DNA of 61,735 bases, from NCBI GenBank assembly GCA_949296855.1, contig CASFRN010000157.1:1-61735 (forward strand), read 5' to 3'. A program made the translations under genes and the position numbers. Positions within the stretch are counted from its first letter, which is position 1, and each line of letters opens with the position of its first letter. Below, piece after piece: positions 34,554 to 44,299 of the stretch. This stretch comes from an uncultured Bacteroides sp. (GTDB lineage: Bacteria > Bacteroidota > Bacteroidia > Bacteroidales > Bacteroidaceae). The notes beneath the pieces were generated by a model that saw only the letters and a list, made by a program, of their open reading frames with translations, was not told where the DNA came from and did no database searches.

Positions 34554-36743
34554 TTATCTTACAAACAACAATTCACGATATTTCGGAAGTGTCCACATTT
34601 GGTCGTCCACAATCAGTTCCAATTTGTCAATATGGTAACGGATTTGTTCCAGCATCGGTGCGATAGTGTCGTGGTAAGCAATGGCTTTTTCACGCTGGTT
34701 TTCAATTTTATTCGCTACTTTGCGGGCTTCTACCATGGCATCTACGTGTTCTTTGATGTAACCGGTATGTTCGGCTATCTGTTTGATAATGGCAATGTTT
34801 TCAGCGGACAGCGTCTTGGCTTCATCGGCATCAAACAGCGATTTCATTTTGTAGGCGTTGTCTATCAATTTGGTTTGATATTCGATGGCTACGGGCACCA
34901 CGTGATTCATCACCAAATCGCCCAAGACCCGGGCTTCTATCTGAATCTTTTTAGTATACATTTCCCATTTCACTTCGTTTCGCGCTTCCAGTTCCTTGCG
35001 GTTCATAACACCTGTCGATTCGAACATACGTATAGTGTCGGGCTTTAAGTAATTGTCAAAAATCAACGGGCAACTGGTTTCGCAATCCAGTCCGCGGCGT
35101 TTGGCTTCTTCCTTCCATTCTTTGCTATAACCGTTACCGTCGAACCGGATGGGCTTGCATTCCTTGATATAGCGGCGCACCACCTCAATAATGGCGGAGA
35201 TTTTCGGCTCGCCTTCTTCTATCAGGCCATCCACGTCTTTCTTAAATTGTATTAACTGTTCGGCTACTGCTGTATTCAATGCAATCATTGCGCTGGCGCA
35301 GTTCGATTCTGAACCAGGTGCGCGGAATTCAAAACGGTTTCCGGTGAAAGCAAACGGCGAAGTACGATTACGGTCAGTGTTGTCTATTAACAGTTCAGGT
35401 ATCTGTGGAATATCCAAGCGCATGCTTTGTTTGTCTCCCAATGCAATGAGGTCGCTATTTGTACTTTCCTCTAAATGGTCAAGCACTTTGCTCAGTTGAG
35501 TGCCTAAGAACGATGAGATGATAGCCGGAGGAGCCTCGTGTGCGCCTAAACGATGGGCGTTGGTTGCGCTCATGATAGAGGCTTTCAACAAACCATTATG
35601 ACGGTATACTGCCATTAGCGTGTTGACAATAAAGGTGATGAATCGCAAATTCTCTTCAGGAGTTTTGCCGGGTGCCATGAGCAACGTACCATTATCAGTT
35701 CCCAACGACCAGTTGTTGTGTTTGCCTGACCCGTTGATTCCCTTAAAGGGTTTTTCGTGCAACAAGACGCGGAAACCGTGGTTGCGTGCAACCTTGCGCA
35801 TCAGTGACATGATGAGCATATTGTGGTCTACAGCTAAGTTGCATTCTTCGTAAATGGGCGCTAATTCGAACTGGTTAGGCGCCACTTCGTTATGACGGGT
35901 CTTCACAGGAATACCCAATTCCAAAGCTTGTATCTCCAAGTCTTTCATAAAAGCTGCGACACGAGGTGGGATAGCACCGAAGTAATGGTCTTCCAGTTGT
36001 TGGTTCTTCGATGCTTCATGCCCCATCAAGGTACGTCCTGTCAACAGCAAGTCGGGGCGGGCGGCATACAGTCCTTCATCTACCAAAAAATATTCTTGTT
36101 CCCAGCCTAAGTAAGTAATGATTTTCTTTACCGAAGGGTCAAAGTAATGCATAACGTCACGTGCCGATTTGGTTACAGCTTGAATGGATTTGAGCAGCGG
36201 GGCTTTATAGTCTAACGATTCGCCTGTGTAGGCAATAAAGACTGTCGGAATACATAATGTGTCGTCTACCACGAAAACAGGCGACGAAGGATCCCATGCG
36301 CTATATCCACGTGCTTCAAAAGTGTTACGCACTCCTCCGTTAGGGAATGACGAACCGTCTGCTTCTTGCTGTACTAACAGTTTACCTGAGAATTCTTCCA
36401 GCATACCACCCTTGCCGTCATGTTCTACGAAAGCGTCGTGCTTTTCAGCCGTACCTTCGGTCAAAGGCTGAAACCAATGGGTATAATGGGTAACCCCCAA
36501 TTCGATAGCCCATTTCTTCATGCCTTCCGCTACCGCATCGGCGATACTGCGGTCGAGTGCGGCACCGTTGTCGATAACGTCTGTCAGTTTAGCATACACT
36601 TTACTTGGCAGATATTTAAACATCTTTTCGCGGTTGAACACGTATTTCCCAAAGTATTCACTGGGGCGTTCCGAAGGTGGAATCACTTCAACGGGCTTTT
36701 TATGAAAAGCTTTCTCTACTACTCTGAATCTTAATTTTGACAT
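34554..36743 (-). CDS. glnN: Glutamine synthetase type III
   Basis: The 729-residue protein is the size of the GSIII dodecamer subunit, much longer than GSI. Landmarks are the GSIII N-terminal domain (PSEYFGKYVFN), KKIITYLGWEQEYFLVDE (metal-binding Glu), RHNEVAPNQFELAPIYEE, GINGSGKHNNWSLGT (ATP/Glu site) and ANRTSPFAFTGNRFEFRAPGS given here as NRTSPFAFTGNRFEFR. It makes glutamine from glutamate and ammonia with ATP in the cytoplasm. Transcription probably starts near a TACCTTTG box at 36956-36963 (minus), which gives an unusually long leader of about 200 nt holding a 60-codon open frame. Confidence 0.96.
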   Translation of the reverse strand: MSKLRFRVVEKAFHKKPVEVIPPSERPSEYFGKYVFNREKMFKYLPSKVYAKLTDVIDNGAALDRSIADAVAEGMKKWAIELGVTHYTHWFQPLTEGTAEKHDAFVEHDGKGGMLEEFSGKLLVQQEADGSSFPNGGVRNTFEARGYSAWDPSSPVFVVDDTLCIPTVFIAYTGESLDYKAPLLKSIQAVTKSARDVMHYFDPSVKKIITYLGWEQEYFLVDEGLYAARPDLLLTGRTLMGHEASKNQQLEDHYFGAIPPRVAAFMKDLEIQALELGIPVKTRHNEVAPNQFELAPIYEECNLAVDHNMLIMSLMRKVARNHGFRVLLHEKPFKGINGSGKHNNWSLGTDNGTLLMAPGKTPEENLRFITFIVNTLMAVYRHNGLLKASIMSATNAHRLGAHEAPPAIISSFLGTQLSKVLDHLEESTNSDLIALGDKQSMRLDIPQIPELLIDNTDRNRTSPFAFTGNRFEFRAPGSESNCASAMIALNTAVAEQLIQFKKDVDGLIEEGEPKISAIIEVVRRYIKECKPIRFDGNGYSKEWKEEAKRRGLDCETSCPLIFDNYLKPDTIRMFESTGVMNRKELEARNEVKWEMYTKKIQIEARVLGDLVMNHVVPVAIEYQTKLIDNAYKMKSLFDADEAKTLSAENIAIIKQIAEHTGYIKEHVDAMVEARKVANKIENQREKAIAYHDTIAPMLEQIRYHIDKLELIVDDQMWTLPKYRELLFVR

Positions 36744-36913
36744 ATATCGTTTCTTATGGTTATTGTTTTGTTTAGAGGAAGGATGGCATCTCCAGTTCCC
36801 AAACGGATTGAGTCTGCCTTGGGATGGGTCGCCTTGAACAGATTGTTTTTTCCTCTAAGTCTGAGAAAAAACTTGTCCGGCAGTTTCAGGAAATGTTCGT
36901 TTGCCAATGCCAT
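36731..36913 (-). CDS. Possible 60-codon leader ORF overlapping the glnN start
   Basis: An open frame from ATG 36913 runs through the putative glnN leader and stops 13 nt inside glnN in another frame. The product (ALANEHFLKLPDKFF...) is basic, with no recognised domain and no run of Gln or Glu codons. It could be a translated uORF that sets glnN expression, or chance. Nothing in the sequence proves expression. Confidence 0.25.
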   Translation of the reverse strand: MALANEHFLKLPDKFFLRLRGKNNLFKATHPKADSIRLGTGDAILPLNKTITIRNDICQN

Positions 36914-36955
36914 GTTTGGAATAATAGTTTTTATGTGTTAGCCTATTTTCGGTTG

Positions 36956-36963
36956 CAAAGGTA
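36956..36963 (-). promoter_or_regulatory. -7 box of the glnN promoter
   Basis: It reads TACCTTTG on the minus strand, about 205 nt before the glnN ATG. The remaining stretch to gcvP (about 37000-37312) holds only the 37150-37252 hairpin. Confidence 0.45.
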
Positions 36964-37149
36964 ATAAATTAAATGAAGAATACAGAATGAAGACATAAAG
37001 AATTACGGTTTCATACCTGTCATATAGGTGTTTTTATGATATGGCAAGGAGTTATTTTCAGGAAGCCAAAAAGAATTGGAAGAACGTATATCAAAAGAAA
37101 TCAGGACACAGAGGCGCAGGTTTATGATAAGTAACTAATCTAAATTAGC

Positions 37150-37252
37150 TTATAGCACGCAGATGGCCACAGATGAAACCGATTTTCACAGATTATTCCT
37201 CTAAATAATATCTGTGGCCATCTGTAAAATCAGTGTCATCTGTGTGCTATAA
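37150..37252. terminator. CACAGAT-family long hairpin after gcvP
   Basis: TTATAGCACGCAGATG (37150-37165) pairs with 37237-37252 with one mismatch. Inside are further copies of GGCCACAGAT and ATCTGTGGCC, so several nested pairings exist. Confidence 0.6.
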
Positions 37253-37312
37253 TATAACAATCCGTTTCGACATTCGTCCGTTTAACAAGCATGTTTTGCA
37301 TAGGCATTCCGT

Positions 37313-40162
37313 CTATTCAAATTTGCCATAACGAGTGGGGATTAGCTTGCGGTCGCCTAATGTATCATCTATGCGCGCTACGTTAATCCAAAACTTGTTC
37401 TTGCGGACGTTTGCCAAAGGATAGATTGCCTTCTCGCGGGTGTAGAAATGTTGCCAGTTGTCAGACACTGCTTCGTATTCGGGGTGTGGAGCGTTGAGCA
37501 GCACATTGTCTTCGCGTGAGGCTTCTCCATTTTGTATTTCCTCTATTTCATGACGGATAGAAAGCATACAATCTACGAAGTTGTCTAATTCTGCGAGACT
37601 TTCACTCTCTGTAGGCTCTATCATCAAGGTTCCATGCACAGGGAAGGAGAGGGTAGGAGCATGGTATCCGTAATCCATCAGCCGTTTGGCGATGTCGTTT
37701 TCAGTGATGCCGCTTTCTTCACGTATTTTTCGGCATTCCAATATCATTTCGTGCCCTACGAACCCTTCATTCCCGCAGTAAACCGTACCGTAAGCTTTGT
37801 TTAAGCGTGAGGCAAGGTAATTGGCGTTGAGAATGGCAGTTTTGGTGGCCCGTTCGAGACCTTCTATGCCCATCATGGAAATATAAGCATAAGTGATAGG
37901 CAGAATGCCTGCGCTGCCGTAAGGAGCAGCGGACACTTCGTTGGTGCCGTCGCCGGTTAATGCATATTTAGGAAGGAAAGGCGTAAGGTGTGCGGCTACA
38001 CATACAGGGCCTTCCCCTGGTCCGCCTCCACCGTGGGGGCTGGCGAATGTTTTGTGCAAGTTTAGATGACATAAGTCGGCTCCGATAGTCTTGGGATTGG
38101 TTAACCCTACTTGTCCGTTCATGTTTGCTCCGTCCATATAGACTTGTGCACCGCAACGGTGGATGATGTCACATATTTCTACGATTTCACTTTCGAAAAT
38201 GCCGTGAGTGGAAGGATAAGTGATCATTAAGGCGGCAAGGCGGTCACGGTTGGCTTCTGCCTTGGCGCGTAAATCGTTTACGTCTACATTGCCGTGTGCG
38301 TCACAAGCGCAGGTTAATGGAGTATATCCCGCTTGTACTGCTGAAGCAGGATTGGTGCCGTGCGCCGAAGCAGGTATTAATACAAGGTTGCGATGCCCTT
38401 GCCCGATGCTTTCCAAGTAACTGCGTATGATGCGTAAACCGGTATATTCACCTGCTGCACCAGAGTTGGGCTGGAAGGTGATGCCGTCAAAGCCCGTAAT
38501 AGTGAGCAGTTGGCGCGAAAGTGCGTCTATTAGTTCCCGGTAGCCCAGCGCTTGTTCTTCGGGTACAAGCGGATGGATATTTGCCCATGCGGGCTCTAAT
38601 AAGGAAAGCATCTCGGCCGCGGCGTTTAGCTTCATGGTGCATGAGCCAAGTGATATCATAGAATGTGTAAGGGAGATGTCTTTGCGTTCCAGCCGTTTGA
38701 TATAGCGCATCATCTCGGTTTCGGTATGGTAGCGGCAGAACACTTCGTGGGTAAGGAAAGCCGAAGTGCGCTGCAGGTTAGAAGGTATCGAGAGTATGGA
38801 TGCGTTGTTGTCGATGTCGTGAATGGTCTTTTCGGCAGCTATGGCAAAGATAGTAAGCAATTGGCGCGCATCGGCAGGTGTGACCGTTTCGTCTATGCTG
38901 ACACCAACATCTCCATTGCCGAAGTAGCGCAGGTTTACTTTTTTATCGAGAGCGATAGCACGCAGCTTTTCCTGTGAAACATTGGGCGGCAGTTCCAAGC
39001 GGAGGGTATCAAAGAAAGCTTTGTTGCGTTCGATGTACCCCATATTAGCTAGTCGGCTGGAAAGTTGTGCGGCGGTCGTGTGAATGTATTGGGCTATTTC
39101 ACCGATGCCTTCGGCTCCGTGCCATACGGCATAAAATCCTGCCATCGTGGCAAGGAGGGCTTGAGCTGTGCAGATGTTCGAAGTAGCCCGTTCACGTTTG
39201 ATGTGTTGTTCGCGGGTCTGCAAAGCCATACGGTAACAAGGATGTCCGTATTTGTCTTTCGAGAGTCCGATGATGCGTCCAGGCATATTCCGTTTGTATT
39301 CATCGCGGGTAGCGAAATAGGCGGCTGAAGGGCCTCCATAAAATAAAGGAGTGCCCATGCGTTGGGTACTGCCGAATACAATATCCGCTCCCCATTCACC
39401 CGGAGGCGCCAACAGAGCAAGGCTCAGGATGTCAGCTGCTACTGCTACTTTACCGCCGGCATCGTGTGCATACGCCGTAAAGTCACGGTAGTCTTCTATG
39501 CTTCCGCTATTGTTTGGATATTGTATGATGCATCCGAAAATGTCCGGAGTCAGTTCCATTGAGTGATAATCGCCTGTCTTCACTTGTATCCCTTGGGGTA
39601 TGGCGCGCGTACGGATGACGGCAAGTGTTTGCGGAAACACTTCGTTGTCGACAAAAAGAATGTTAGCTCCGGCCTTCTGTTGTGCACGGCTGCGGAGAGC
39701 GTACATCATAGTGGCGGCTTCGGCAGCTGCGGTGGCTTCGTCCAAGAGCGAGCAGTTTGCCAGCGGCATAGCGGTCAGGTCGCATATAGCTGTCTGGAAG
39801 TTGATGAGTGCTTCCAACCGTCCTTGCGAAATCTCAGCCTGATAGGGGGTATAGGAAGTATACCATACAGGGTTCTCAAACACATTACGCAGAATCACGG
39901 CCGGAGTAATGGTGTCATACCATCCTGTGCCGATGTAGGACTTGTAGATTTTGTTGTGCAATGCCATTTTTATGATATGCTCAACAAACTCGCGTTCAGT
40001 CATGGCTGAAGGGAGGTCGAGCGGTTGTTTCAATCGAATTTGCCGGGGGATTGTACGGTCGATTAGTTCATCGAGCGAACTGACACCTATTGTTTCCAGC
40101 ATATGTGGCAAGTCGGCATCCGTAATGCCGATGTGTCTGTTTGCGAATACGTTTGTTTTCAT
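37313..40162 (-). CDS. gcvP: Glycine dehydrogenase (decarboxylating), P-protein of the glycine cleavage system
   Basis: The 949-residue single-chain P-protein has the N-terminal inactive half (FANRHIGITDADLPHML) and the C-terminal catalytic half with the PLP lysine in HLNLHKTFASPHGGGGPGEG (Lys about 700). It decarboxylates glycine and passes the aminomethyl group to the lipoyl H-protein. The partners gcvT and gcvH are not in this window, but lipB, which helps lipoylate H-protein, lies 2.6 kb away. I looked for a glycine riboswitch in the 138 bp upstream and saw none. Confidence 0.97.
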   Translation of the reverse strand: MKTNVFANRHIGITDADLPHMLETIGVSSLDELIDRTIPRQIRLKQPLDLPSAMTEREFVEHIIKMALHNKIYKSYIGTGWYDTITPAVILRNVFENPVWYTSYTPYQAEISQGRLEALINFQTAICDLTAMPLANCSLLDEATAAAEAATMMYALRSRAQQKAGANILFVDNEVFPQTLAVIRTRAIPQGIQVKTGDYHSMELTPDIFGCIIQYPNNSGSIEDYRDFTAYAHDAGGKVAVAADILSLALLAPPGEWGADIVFGSTQRMGTPLFYGGPSAAYFATRDEYKRNMPGRIIGLSKDKYGHPCYRMALQTREQHIKRERATSNICTAQALLATMAGFYAVWHGAEGIGEIAQYIHTTAAQLSSRLANMGYIERNKAFFDTLRLELPPNVSQEKLRAIALDKKVNLRYFGNGDVGVSIDETVTPADARQLLTIFAIAAEKTIHDIDNNASILSIPSNLQRTSAFLTHEVFCRYHTETEMMRYIKRLERKDISLTHSMISLGSCTMKLNAAAEMLSLLEPAWANIHPLVPEEQALGYRELIDALSRQLLTITGFDGITFQPNSGAAGEYTGLRIIRSYLESIGQGHRNLVLIPASAHGTNPASAVQAGYTPLTCACDAHGNVDVNDLRAKAEANRDRLAALMITYPSTHGIFESEIVEICDIIHRCGAQVYMDGANMNGQVGLTNPKTIGADLCHLNLHKTFASPHGGGGPGEGPVCVAAHLTPFLPKYALTGDGTNEVSAAPYGSAGILPITYAYISMMGIEGLERATKTAILNANYLASRLNKAYGTVYCGNEGFVGHEMILECRKIREESGITENDIAKRLMDYGYHAPTLSFPVHGTLMIEPTESESLAELDNFVDCMLSIRHEIEEIQNGEASREDNVLLNAPHPEYEAVSDNWQHFYTREKAIYPLANVRKNKFWINVARIDDTLGDRKLIPTRYGKFE

Positions 40163-40300
40163 AATGGTTAGTTTTAAGTATTTACTGATAGCTTGCGGAT
40201 GTTCAGATTCCGTTATTTATCAAATCAAGAGTCAAGAAGTTAAGGATAAAGCGAAGCACAATTCCCGATACATTCCCTTCCGGCTCCTGATTTGCATGAT

Positions 40301-40942
40301 TTATTTAAAATACGGATTATTCATTTTTTCCTGCCCGATTGTAGTCGGTTCTCCATGTCCTGGATAAACCGTTGTAGCGTCAGGTAGAGTGAAAAGGCGA
40401 GTGGCTATGCTGTCTAACAGGCAGCCATAGTCGCCGCCCTCTAAGTCGGCTCGTCCTACACTGCCCTGAAACAGTACGTCGCCACTGAAGACGCATTGGT
40501 CGGCCGCATCGTAGTACGCCATTCCTCCGGGTGAGTGCCCGGGTACATGAATCGCTCTTAATACAATGTTGCCGAAGCAGATTTTATCGCCGTCGGCAAT
40601 GTATCCGCCTAACGGAACGGCAGGTTCGTTAGGCGGGAAGCCGAACATACGGCACATTGCCGGCATCCGTTCCAGTAAGAATTCATCATCGCGGCACGCT
40701 TCAGGTTTTACGCCGAACTCGCGGGCGACAAAGGAATTGCCGAAGATGTGGTCCAAGTGCAAGTGTGTGCCGAGCAAATGTTTTATTGTCAACCGGTTGT
40801 CGGCGATATATTGTTTCAGCCGTTGTTGCTCTTCAGGGTAATAACATCCCGCATCGATGATGGCGGCTTCTCCCGTTGTTTCGTCGGATAGTACGTAACA
40901 GTTGACGGGGAACATATTGAATTCGAATCGTTTGATAGTCAT
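40301..40942 (-). CDS. Metallo-beta-lactamase-fold hydrolase (glyoxalase II-like)
   Basis: The 213-residue protein is shorter than true GloB (about 250) and lacks its C-terminal helical domain. The metal site is THLHLDHIFGN (about residues 57-67), followed by HVPGHSPGGMAYY, FSGDVLFQGSVGRADL and a terminal VYPGHGEPTTIG. The order H-x-H-x-D-H, H, D, H is complete. Such proteins act on thioesters or persulfides; the substrate here is unknown. The start is 30 nt from the rsmG stop. Confidence 0.88.
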   Translation of the reverse strand: MTIKRFEFNMFPVNCYVLSDETTGEAAIIDAGCYYPEEQQRLKQYIADNRLTIKHLLGTHLHLDHIFGNSFVAREFGVKPEACRDDEFLLERMPAMCRMFGFPPNEPAVPLGGYIADGDKICFGNIVLRAIHVPGHSPGGMAYYDAADQCVFSGDVLFQGSVGRADLEGGDYGCLLDSIATRLFTLPDATTVYPGHGEPTTIGQEKMNNPYFK

Positions 40943-40972
40943 GGCTCGGAAAGGTCTTTGTTTACCGAATCG

Positions 40973-41599
40973 TTATTTGTTGATGCATACATACACAACT
41001 TTCTTTGTTGCGAAATATTCTTCCTTAAAGAAATTCTTCAGTTCGGTCACTTCCGCTACTTTCTTGAAAGGCAGTATTTCGTGCTCCAACTCGCCTCCCT
41101 TCAGGCAAATCAGCCCGTTTGGGAAGGCATTGTGTTGCTCTTTCCGGATATTTTTCCGTATGATTTTTACTAAGTCGGCAAGAGGCATGACGGCCCGGCT
41201 CACCACAAAGTCAAACTGTGCTTTCTCTTCTTCGGCGCGGCATTGCCGTGTCGTGACGTTCTTTAAACCAAGGGAGGCAGCCACTTCCGTGGTTACTTTG
41301 ATTTTTTTCCCAACACTATCTATTAAATGGAATGACACTTCAGGGAAAAGGATAGCGAGCGGGATGCCCGGGAATCCGCCACCCGTACCTAAATCCATAA
41401 CGGTAGTGCCTGGACGGAAATTAATTGTTTTGGCAATACCTAACGAGTGAAGCACGTGATGTTCGTAAAGGTTGCCGATGTCCTTGCGCGAGATGACGTT
41501 GATTTTGCTGTTCCAGTCTTCGTATAAAGTGCCCAAGGCAGCGAACTGTGCTTTTTGCGTGTCGGTCAGGTTGGGAAAATACTTCAATATTATTTCCAT
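40973..41599 (-). CDS. rsmG: 16S rRNA (guanine527-N7)-methyltransferase
   Basis: The 208-residue SAM-dependent Rossmann methyltransferase shows FRPGTTVMDLGTGGGFPGIPLAI (motif I, about residues 60-82), LIDSVGKKIKVTTEVAASLG and the later FDFVVSRAVMPLADLV. It methylates G527 in the decoding region of 16S rRNA; loss of this enzyme gives low-level streptomycin resistance in other bacteria. It lies between the DUF3298 and MBL genes on the same strand. Confidence 0.95.
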   Translation of the reverse strand: MEIILKYFPNLTDTQKAQFAALGTLYEDWNSKINVISRKDIGNLYEHHVLHSLGIAKTINFRPGTTVMDLGTGGGFPGIPLAILFPEVSFHLIDSVGKKIKVTTEVAASLGLKNVTTRQCRAEEEKAQFDFVVSRAVMPLADLVKIIRKNIRKEQHNAFPNGLICLKGGELEHEILPFKKVAEVTELKNFFKEEYFATKKVVYVCINK

Positions 41600-41650
41600 A
41601 AGTCACAAAACTTGATAAGTTTATAGATTGATGTTGTGTCTCTCTTTTTT

Positions 41651-42505
41651 TTATTGTTGTTTCATGTAAGGGCGGATGTCATCGTAGTTTACTTTCAGCC
41701 GGAAATCACCCGCTGCGTATGGAGCTATTTCATAGCGGTTGTAATAAAAGACGACGCCGTCTTTCTCCAAAAGGAAGTTTGCGGGGACGTACAGGTAAGT
41801 GTCCAACAGGATGCCTTGTTCCTGTAACCCGTCGAGCGACGTAATGGTGTCAGTGTCCAGCCGCCGGTTGGTCTCTTTTATTAATTCATCCATGATGAGC
41901 TTGCAGATGCGGGCGGTATCCTTGAGGTTGAATACATCGTTTTCTCCTAAAATCTTTCCCGTCCGCGAATCGATGTTCAAGCAAGTGGTTTCGGTGTTGG
42001 GATGTGCTCCTCCTGTATATCGGTAGTCGGTAAGAGTATAATTCCATATTCCGTTTCGCCCTTCCGCCATTTCGGTATTCAACTGATACTCGTAATTATA
42101 CCAAGCAGGCGTATCCGCTGCTTTCATTCCGTTGTGCAAGTCTGCTTCGAAAAGCCTTTTCACGTCGGTATTGTAATTTTCAATGTAGAGGGCGGCAAGT
42201 GCAGGCAACACTTCTTCGGGAGGCAATGTGGCATAGGGCCCGCCGAAAAGCTTTCCTTGTATGGAGGCATTGACACACGCCGAGAGGGTATCGTTTCCCG
42301 ATGTGGGTTTAAGATAAGAGAAATCCAAGTTGATTTTGCATGATGGAGCTTTTTCTCCTTCTTGCAGGTAGATGATTGTATCGGTGCTGGCGGTACATAT
42401 TTGAGGTGGTGTATCCGCTTTTTGAGCCTGTTGGCAACTCGGAAGCAAGCTACATCCTGCGGCGCCGAGTACCAGTGATAAAAATAATTTCGTTTTATGC
42501 TCCAT
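41651..42505 (-). CDS. DUF3298-type lipoprotein (RsiV-like fold)
   Basis: The 284-residue protein has a lipoprotein signal (LFLSLVLGAAGCSLLPSCQQ; the second Cys is the more probable lipidation site). The region NTEMAEGRNGIWNYTLTDYRYTGG and AHPNTETTCLNIDSRTGKIL is characteristic of the DUF4163/DUF3298 pair seen in RsiV, which binds lysozyme in Bacillus. No transmembrane anti-sigma part exists here, so a sigma link is not claimed. ATG 42505 starts the signal; a TATCTTTG box lies at 42542-42549 (minus). An ATG at 42574 would precede that box. Confidence 0.82.
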   Translation of the reverse strand: MEHKTKLFLSLVLGAAGCSLLPSCQQAQKADTPPQICTASTDTIIYLQEGEKAPSCKINLDFSYLKPTSGNDTLSACVNASIQGKLFGGPYATLPPEEVLPALAALYIENYNTDVKRLFEADLHNGMKAADTPAWYNYEYQLNTEMAEGRNGIWNYTLTDYRYTGGAHPNTETTCLNIDSRTGKILGENDVFNLKDTARICKLIMDELIKETNRRLDTDTITSLDGLQEQGILLDTYLYVPANFLLEKDGVVFYYNRYEIAPYAAGDFRLKVNYDDIRPYMKQQ

Positions 42506-42541
42506 ATCATTTGTTTTTTGTCGTCCGACTTTTTGATATGA

Positions 42542-42549
42542 CAAAGATA
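42542..42549 (-). promoter_or_regulatory. -7 box for the DUF3298 gene
   Basis: TATCTTTG on the minus strand, 36 nt before ATG 42505. It fixes the start of the gene. Confidence 0.5.
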
Positions 42550-42727
42550 ATACAAATCCGTGAATATTCGGCATGAATAAGCATATCTTTTTGCGGAAGG
42601 GCGTTCGTGTACATTCAAGCAGCGTTTTGTTTGGAGGGAACGATGGAAAATGTTACATTTGCACATATGGCTCATGCGGGACAGGTGACTTGCCTTCCTT
42701 AAACAGGGTGTATAAGCTGATTCTTGC

Positions 42728-43450
42728 ATGAAGCGAAATTTTGATAAAAGCAGGAAGGATATGAAGATGAATTTGGATATAGAATGCTGGGGGACTATCC
42801 CTTACCGGGAGGCATGGGAACGGCAAACGCGATTGTTTGATAACATTATAGCCGCACGTGCCGCGTCAAAGCTTTACCGGAACCGATTGGTGTTTTGCGA
42901 GCATCCCCATGTATATACGTTAGGGAAGCATGGCAAAGAGACGAATATGTTGCTCGGCGAAGAGCGGTTGAAGCGGATAGAGGCGGAGTTGGTACATATT
43001 GACCGTGGAGGGGATATCACTTACCACGGTCCCGGACAAATCGTATGTTACCCCATTCTTTGCCTGGAAGACTTTCATTTGGGGCTGAAAGAATACATTG
43101 CCTTGCTGGAGGAATCCGTCATCGCTACATGCCGCGCGTATGGCATTGAAGCGGATAAGGTAAGGGGAGCGGCTGGCGTATGGCTTGGCATAGGGTTGCC
43201 GTCCGAACGGAAAATATGCGCTATAGGCGTGCGGTGCAGCCACTCCGTAACTATGCACGGACTGGCATTGAACGTGAACACCGACCTTCGTTATTTCAGC
43301 TACATCCATCCGTGCGGTTTTACCGATAAAGGGGTTACATCAATAGCTGCTGAAACAGGCCATCCGGTGTCTATGAACGAGGTCGGGAAGCTGTTGGAGA
43401 AGGAATTGGCGGAACGGTTGAGACGCTGTCATGGAAACAAGAAGCAATAA
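42728..43450 (+). CDS. lipB: Lipoyl(octanoyl) transferase
   Basis: The protein has up to 240 residues; the ATGs at 42761 or 42767 (MNLDIECWGTIPY) probably mark the true start. It transfers octanoate from acyl carrier protein to lipoyl domains. Motifs are LVFCEHPHVYTLGKHG, HIDRGGDITYHGPGQIVCYP, the catalytic Lys in RKICAIGVRCS and the catalytic Cys in YIHPCGFTDKGVTS. All are intact. The mgtC-like gene follows after 12 nt, so the two may be co-transcribed. Confidence 0.95.
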   Translation: MKRNFDKSRKDMKMNLDIECWGTIPYREAWERQTRLFDNIIAARAASKLYRNRLVFCEHPHVYTLGKHGKETNMLLGEERLKRIEAELVHIDRGGDITYHGPGQIVCYPILCLEDFHLGLKEYIALLEESVIATCRAYGIEADKVRGAAGVWLGIGLPSERKICAIGVRCSHSVTMHGLALNVNTDLRYFSYIHPCGFTDKGVTSIAAETGHPVSMNEVGKLLEKELAERLRRCHGNKKQ

Positions 43451-43462
43451 GGAGGAACGACT

Positions 43463-44131
43463 ATGGAGTGGAATTGGGATTTTACCTTACGTCTGTTCGT
43501 GGCAGGAATAATGGGGATATTGATCGGCCTTGAGCGCGAATACCGTGCAAAGGAAGCGGGATACCGTACGCATTTTTTGGTAGCGGTAGGCAGCGCGTTG
43601 CTGATGATTGTGTCTCAGTACGGATTCGAAGATGTGCTGGAACGCGATTTGGTGCGGCTTGACCCCAGCCGTATAGCGGCGCAGGTGGTAAGCGGCATTG
43701 GCTTTATCGGTGCAGGGACCATTATTTTGCAGAAGCAGATTGTGCGCGGATTGACTACAGCGGCGGGCATTTGGGCGACTTCGGGCATAGGGCTTGCCGT
43801 AGGGGCAGGAATGTATGGCATTGGCGTGGCGGCTACCGTGTTGGTGCTGTTAGGATTGGAGGTATTAAGCTTCTTCTTTAAAAGCATAGGCTTGAGAAAC
43901 TTGATGGTAGAGTTCTCGACGCATGACAAGGAAGCGCTAAAACGTGTTTCAGCCACTTTCCATTCGAAAAGTTACGTAGTGGTATCGTATGAGATGTCGG
44001 AGTCAAACGAAGGCGGGAATAAGATGTATAACGTAAGCATGGTCATTAAGGCGAAACGGATGAACGAAGAAGGGTTGTTGCTGATGTTTATGCAAGATTT
44101 CCCCGACATTACGGTGAAGAGAGTGATTTAA
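43463..44131 (+). CDS. MgtC/SapB-family inner-membrane protein
   Basis: The 222-residue protein has four to five hydrophobic helices in the first 145 residues. Family signatures are GILIGLEREYRAKEAGYRTH and VVSGIGFIGAGTII, then a cytoplasmic ACT-like C-terminal domain (about 148-222). In pathogens MgtC affects magnesium homeostasis and F-type ATPase; the role in commensals is unknown. It lies 12 nt downstream of lipB. Confidence 0.9.
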   Translation: MEWNWDFTLRLFVAGIMGILIGLEREYRAKEAGYRTHFLVAVGSALLMIVSQYGFEDVLERDLVRLDPSRIAAQVVSGIGFIGAGTIILQKQIVRGLTTAAGIWATSGIGLAVGAGMYGIGVAATVLVLLGLEVLSFFFKSIGLRNLMVEFSTHDKEALKRVSATFHSKSYVVVSYEMSESNEGGNKMYNVSMVIKAKRMNEEGLLLMFMQDFPDITVKRVI

Positions 44132-44146
44132 ATCCCCTTAAAAAAG

Positions 44147-44260
44147 GCGCAAAGACACAAAAAGGTTTCCGTGTGCGATTTTTATTTATCGGAGTACGGT
44201 TTGTCTGGCAAACGGTAAACCGTAAATTCTCAATCGGTTATCTCCTTTGTGTCTTTGCGC
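44147..44260. repeat. GCGCAAAGACACAAA inverted repeat between the mgtC-like and wHTH genes
   Basis: A 15-bp perfect arm GCGCAAAGACACAAA (44147-44161) pairs with 44246-44260 across an 84-nt loop, between convergent genes. It is a variant of the GCGCAAAAG family. Confidence 0.5.
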
Positions 44261-44299
44261 TCAATCGTTCTGCCGTGATGCATTCAAAGGCTATTGGCT

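Noticed and set aside
40163-40300. Glycine riboswitch before gcvP
   Set aside because: I could not find the tandem aptamer folds in 138 bp; a covariance-model search would settle it.
41651-42505. DUF3298 lipoprotein as an RsiV-like anti-sigma factor
   Set aside because: It has a lipoprotein signal and no cytoplasmic head or transmembrane helix, and no sigma gene is adjacent.
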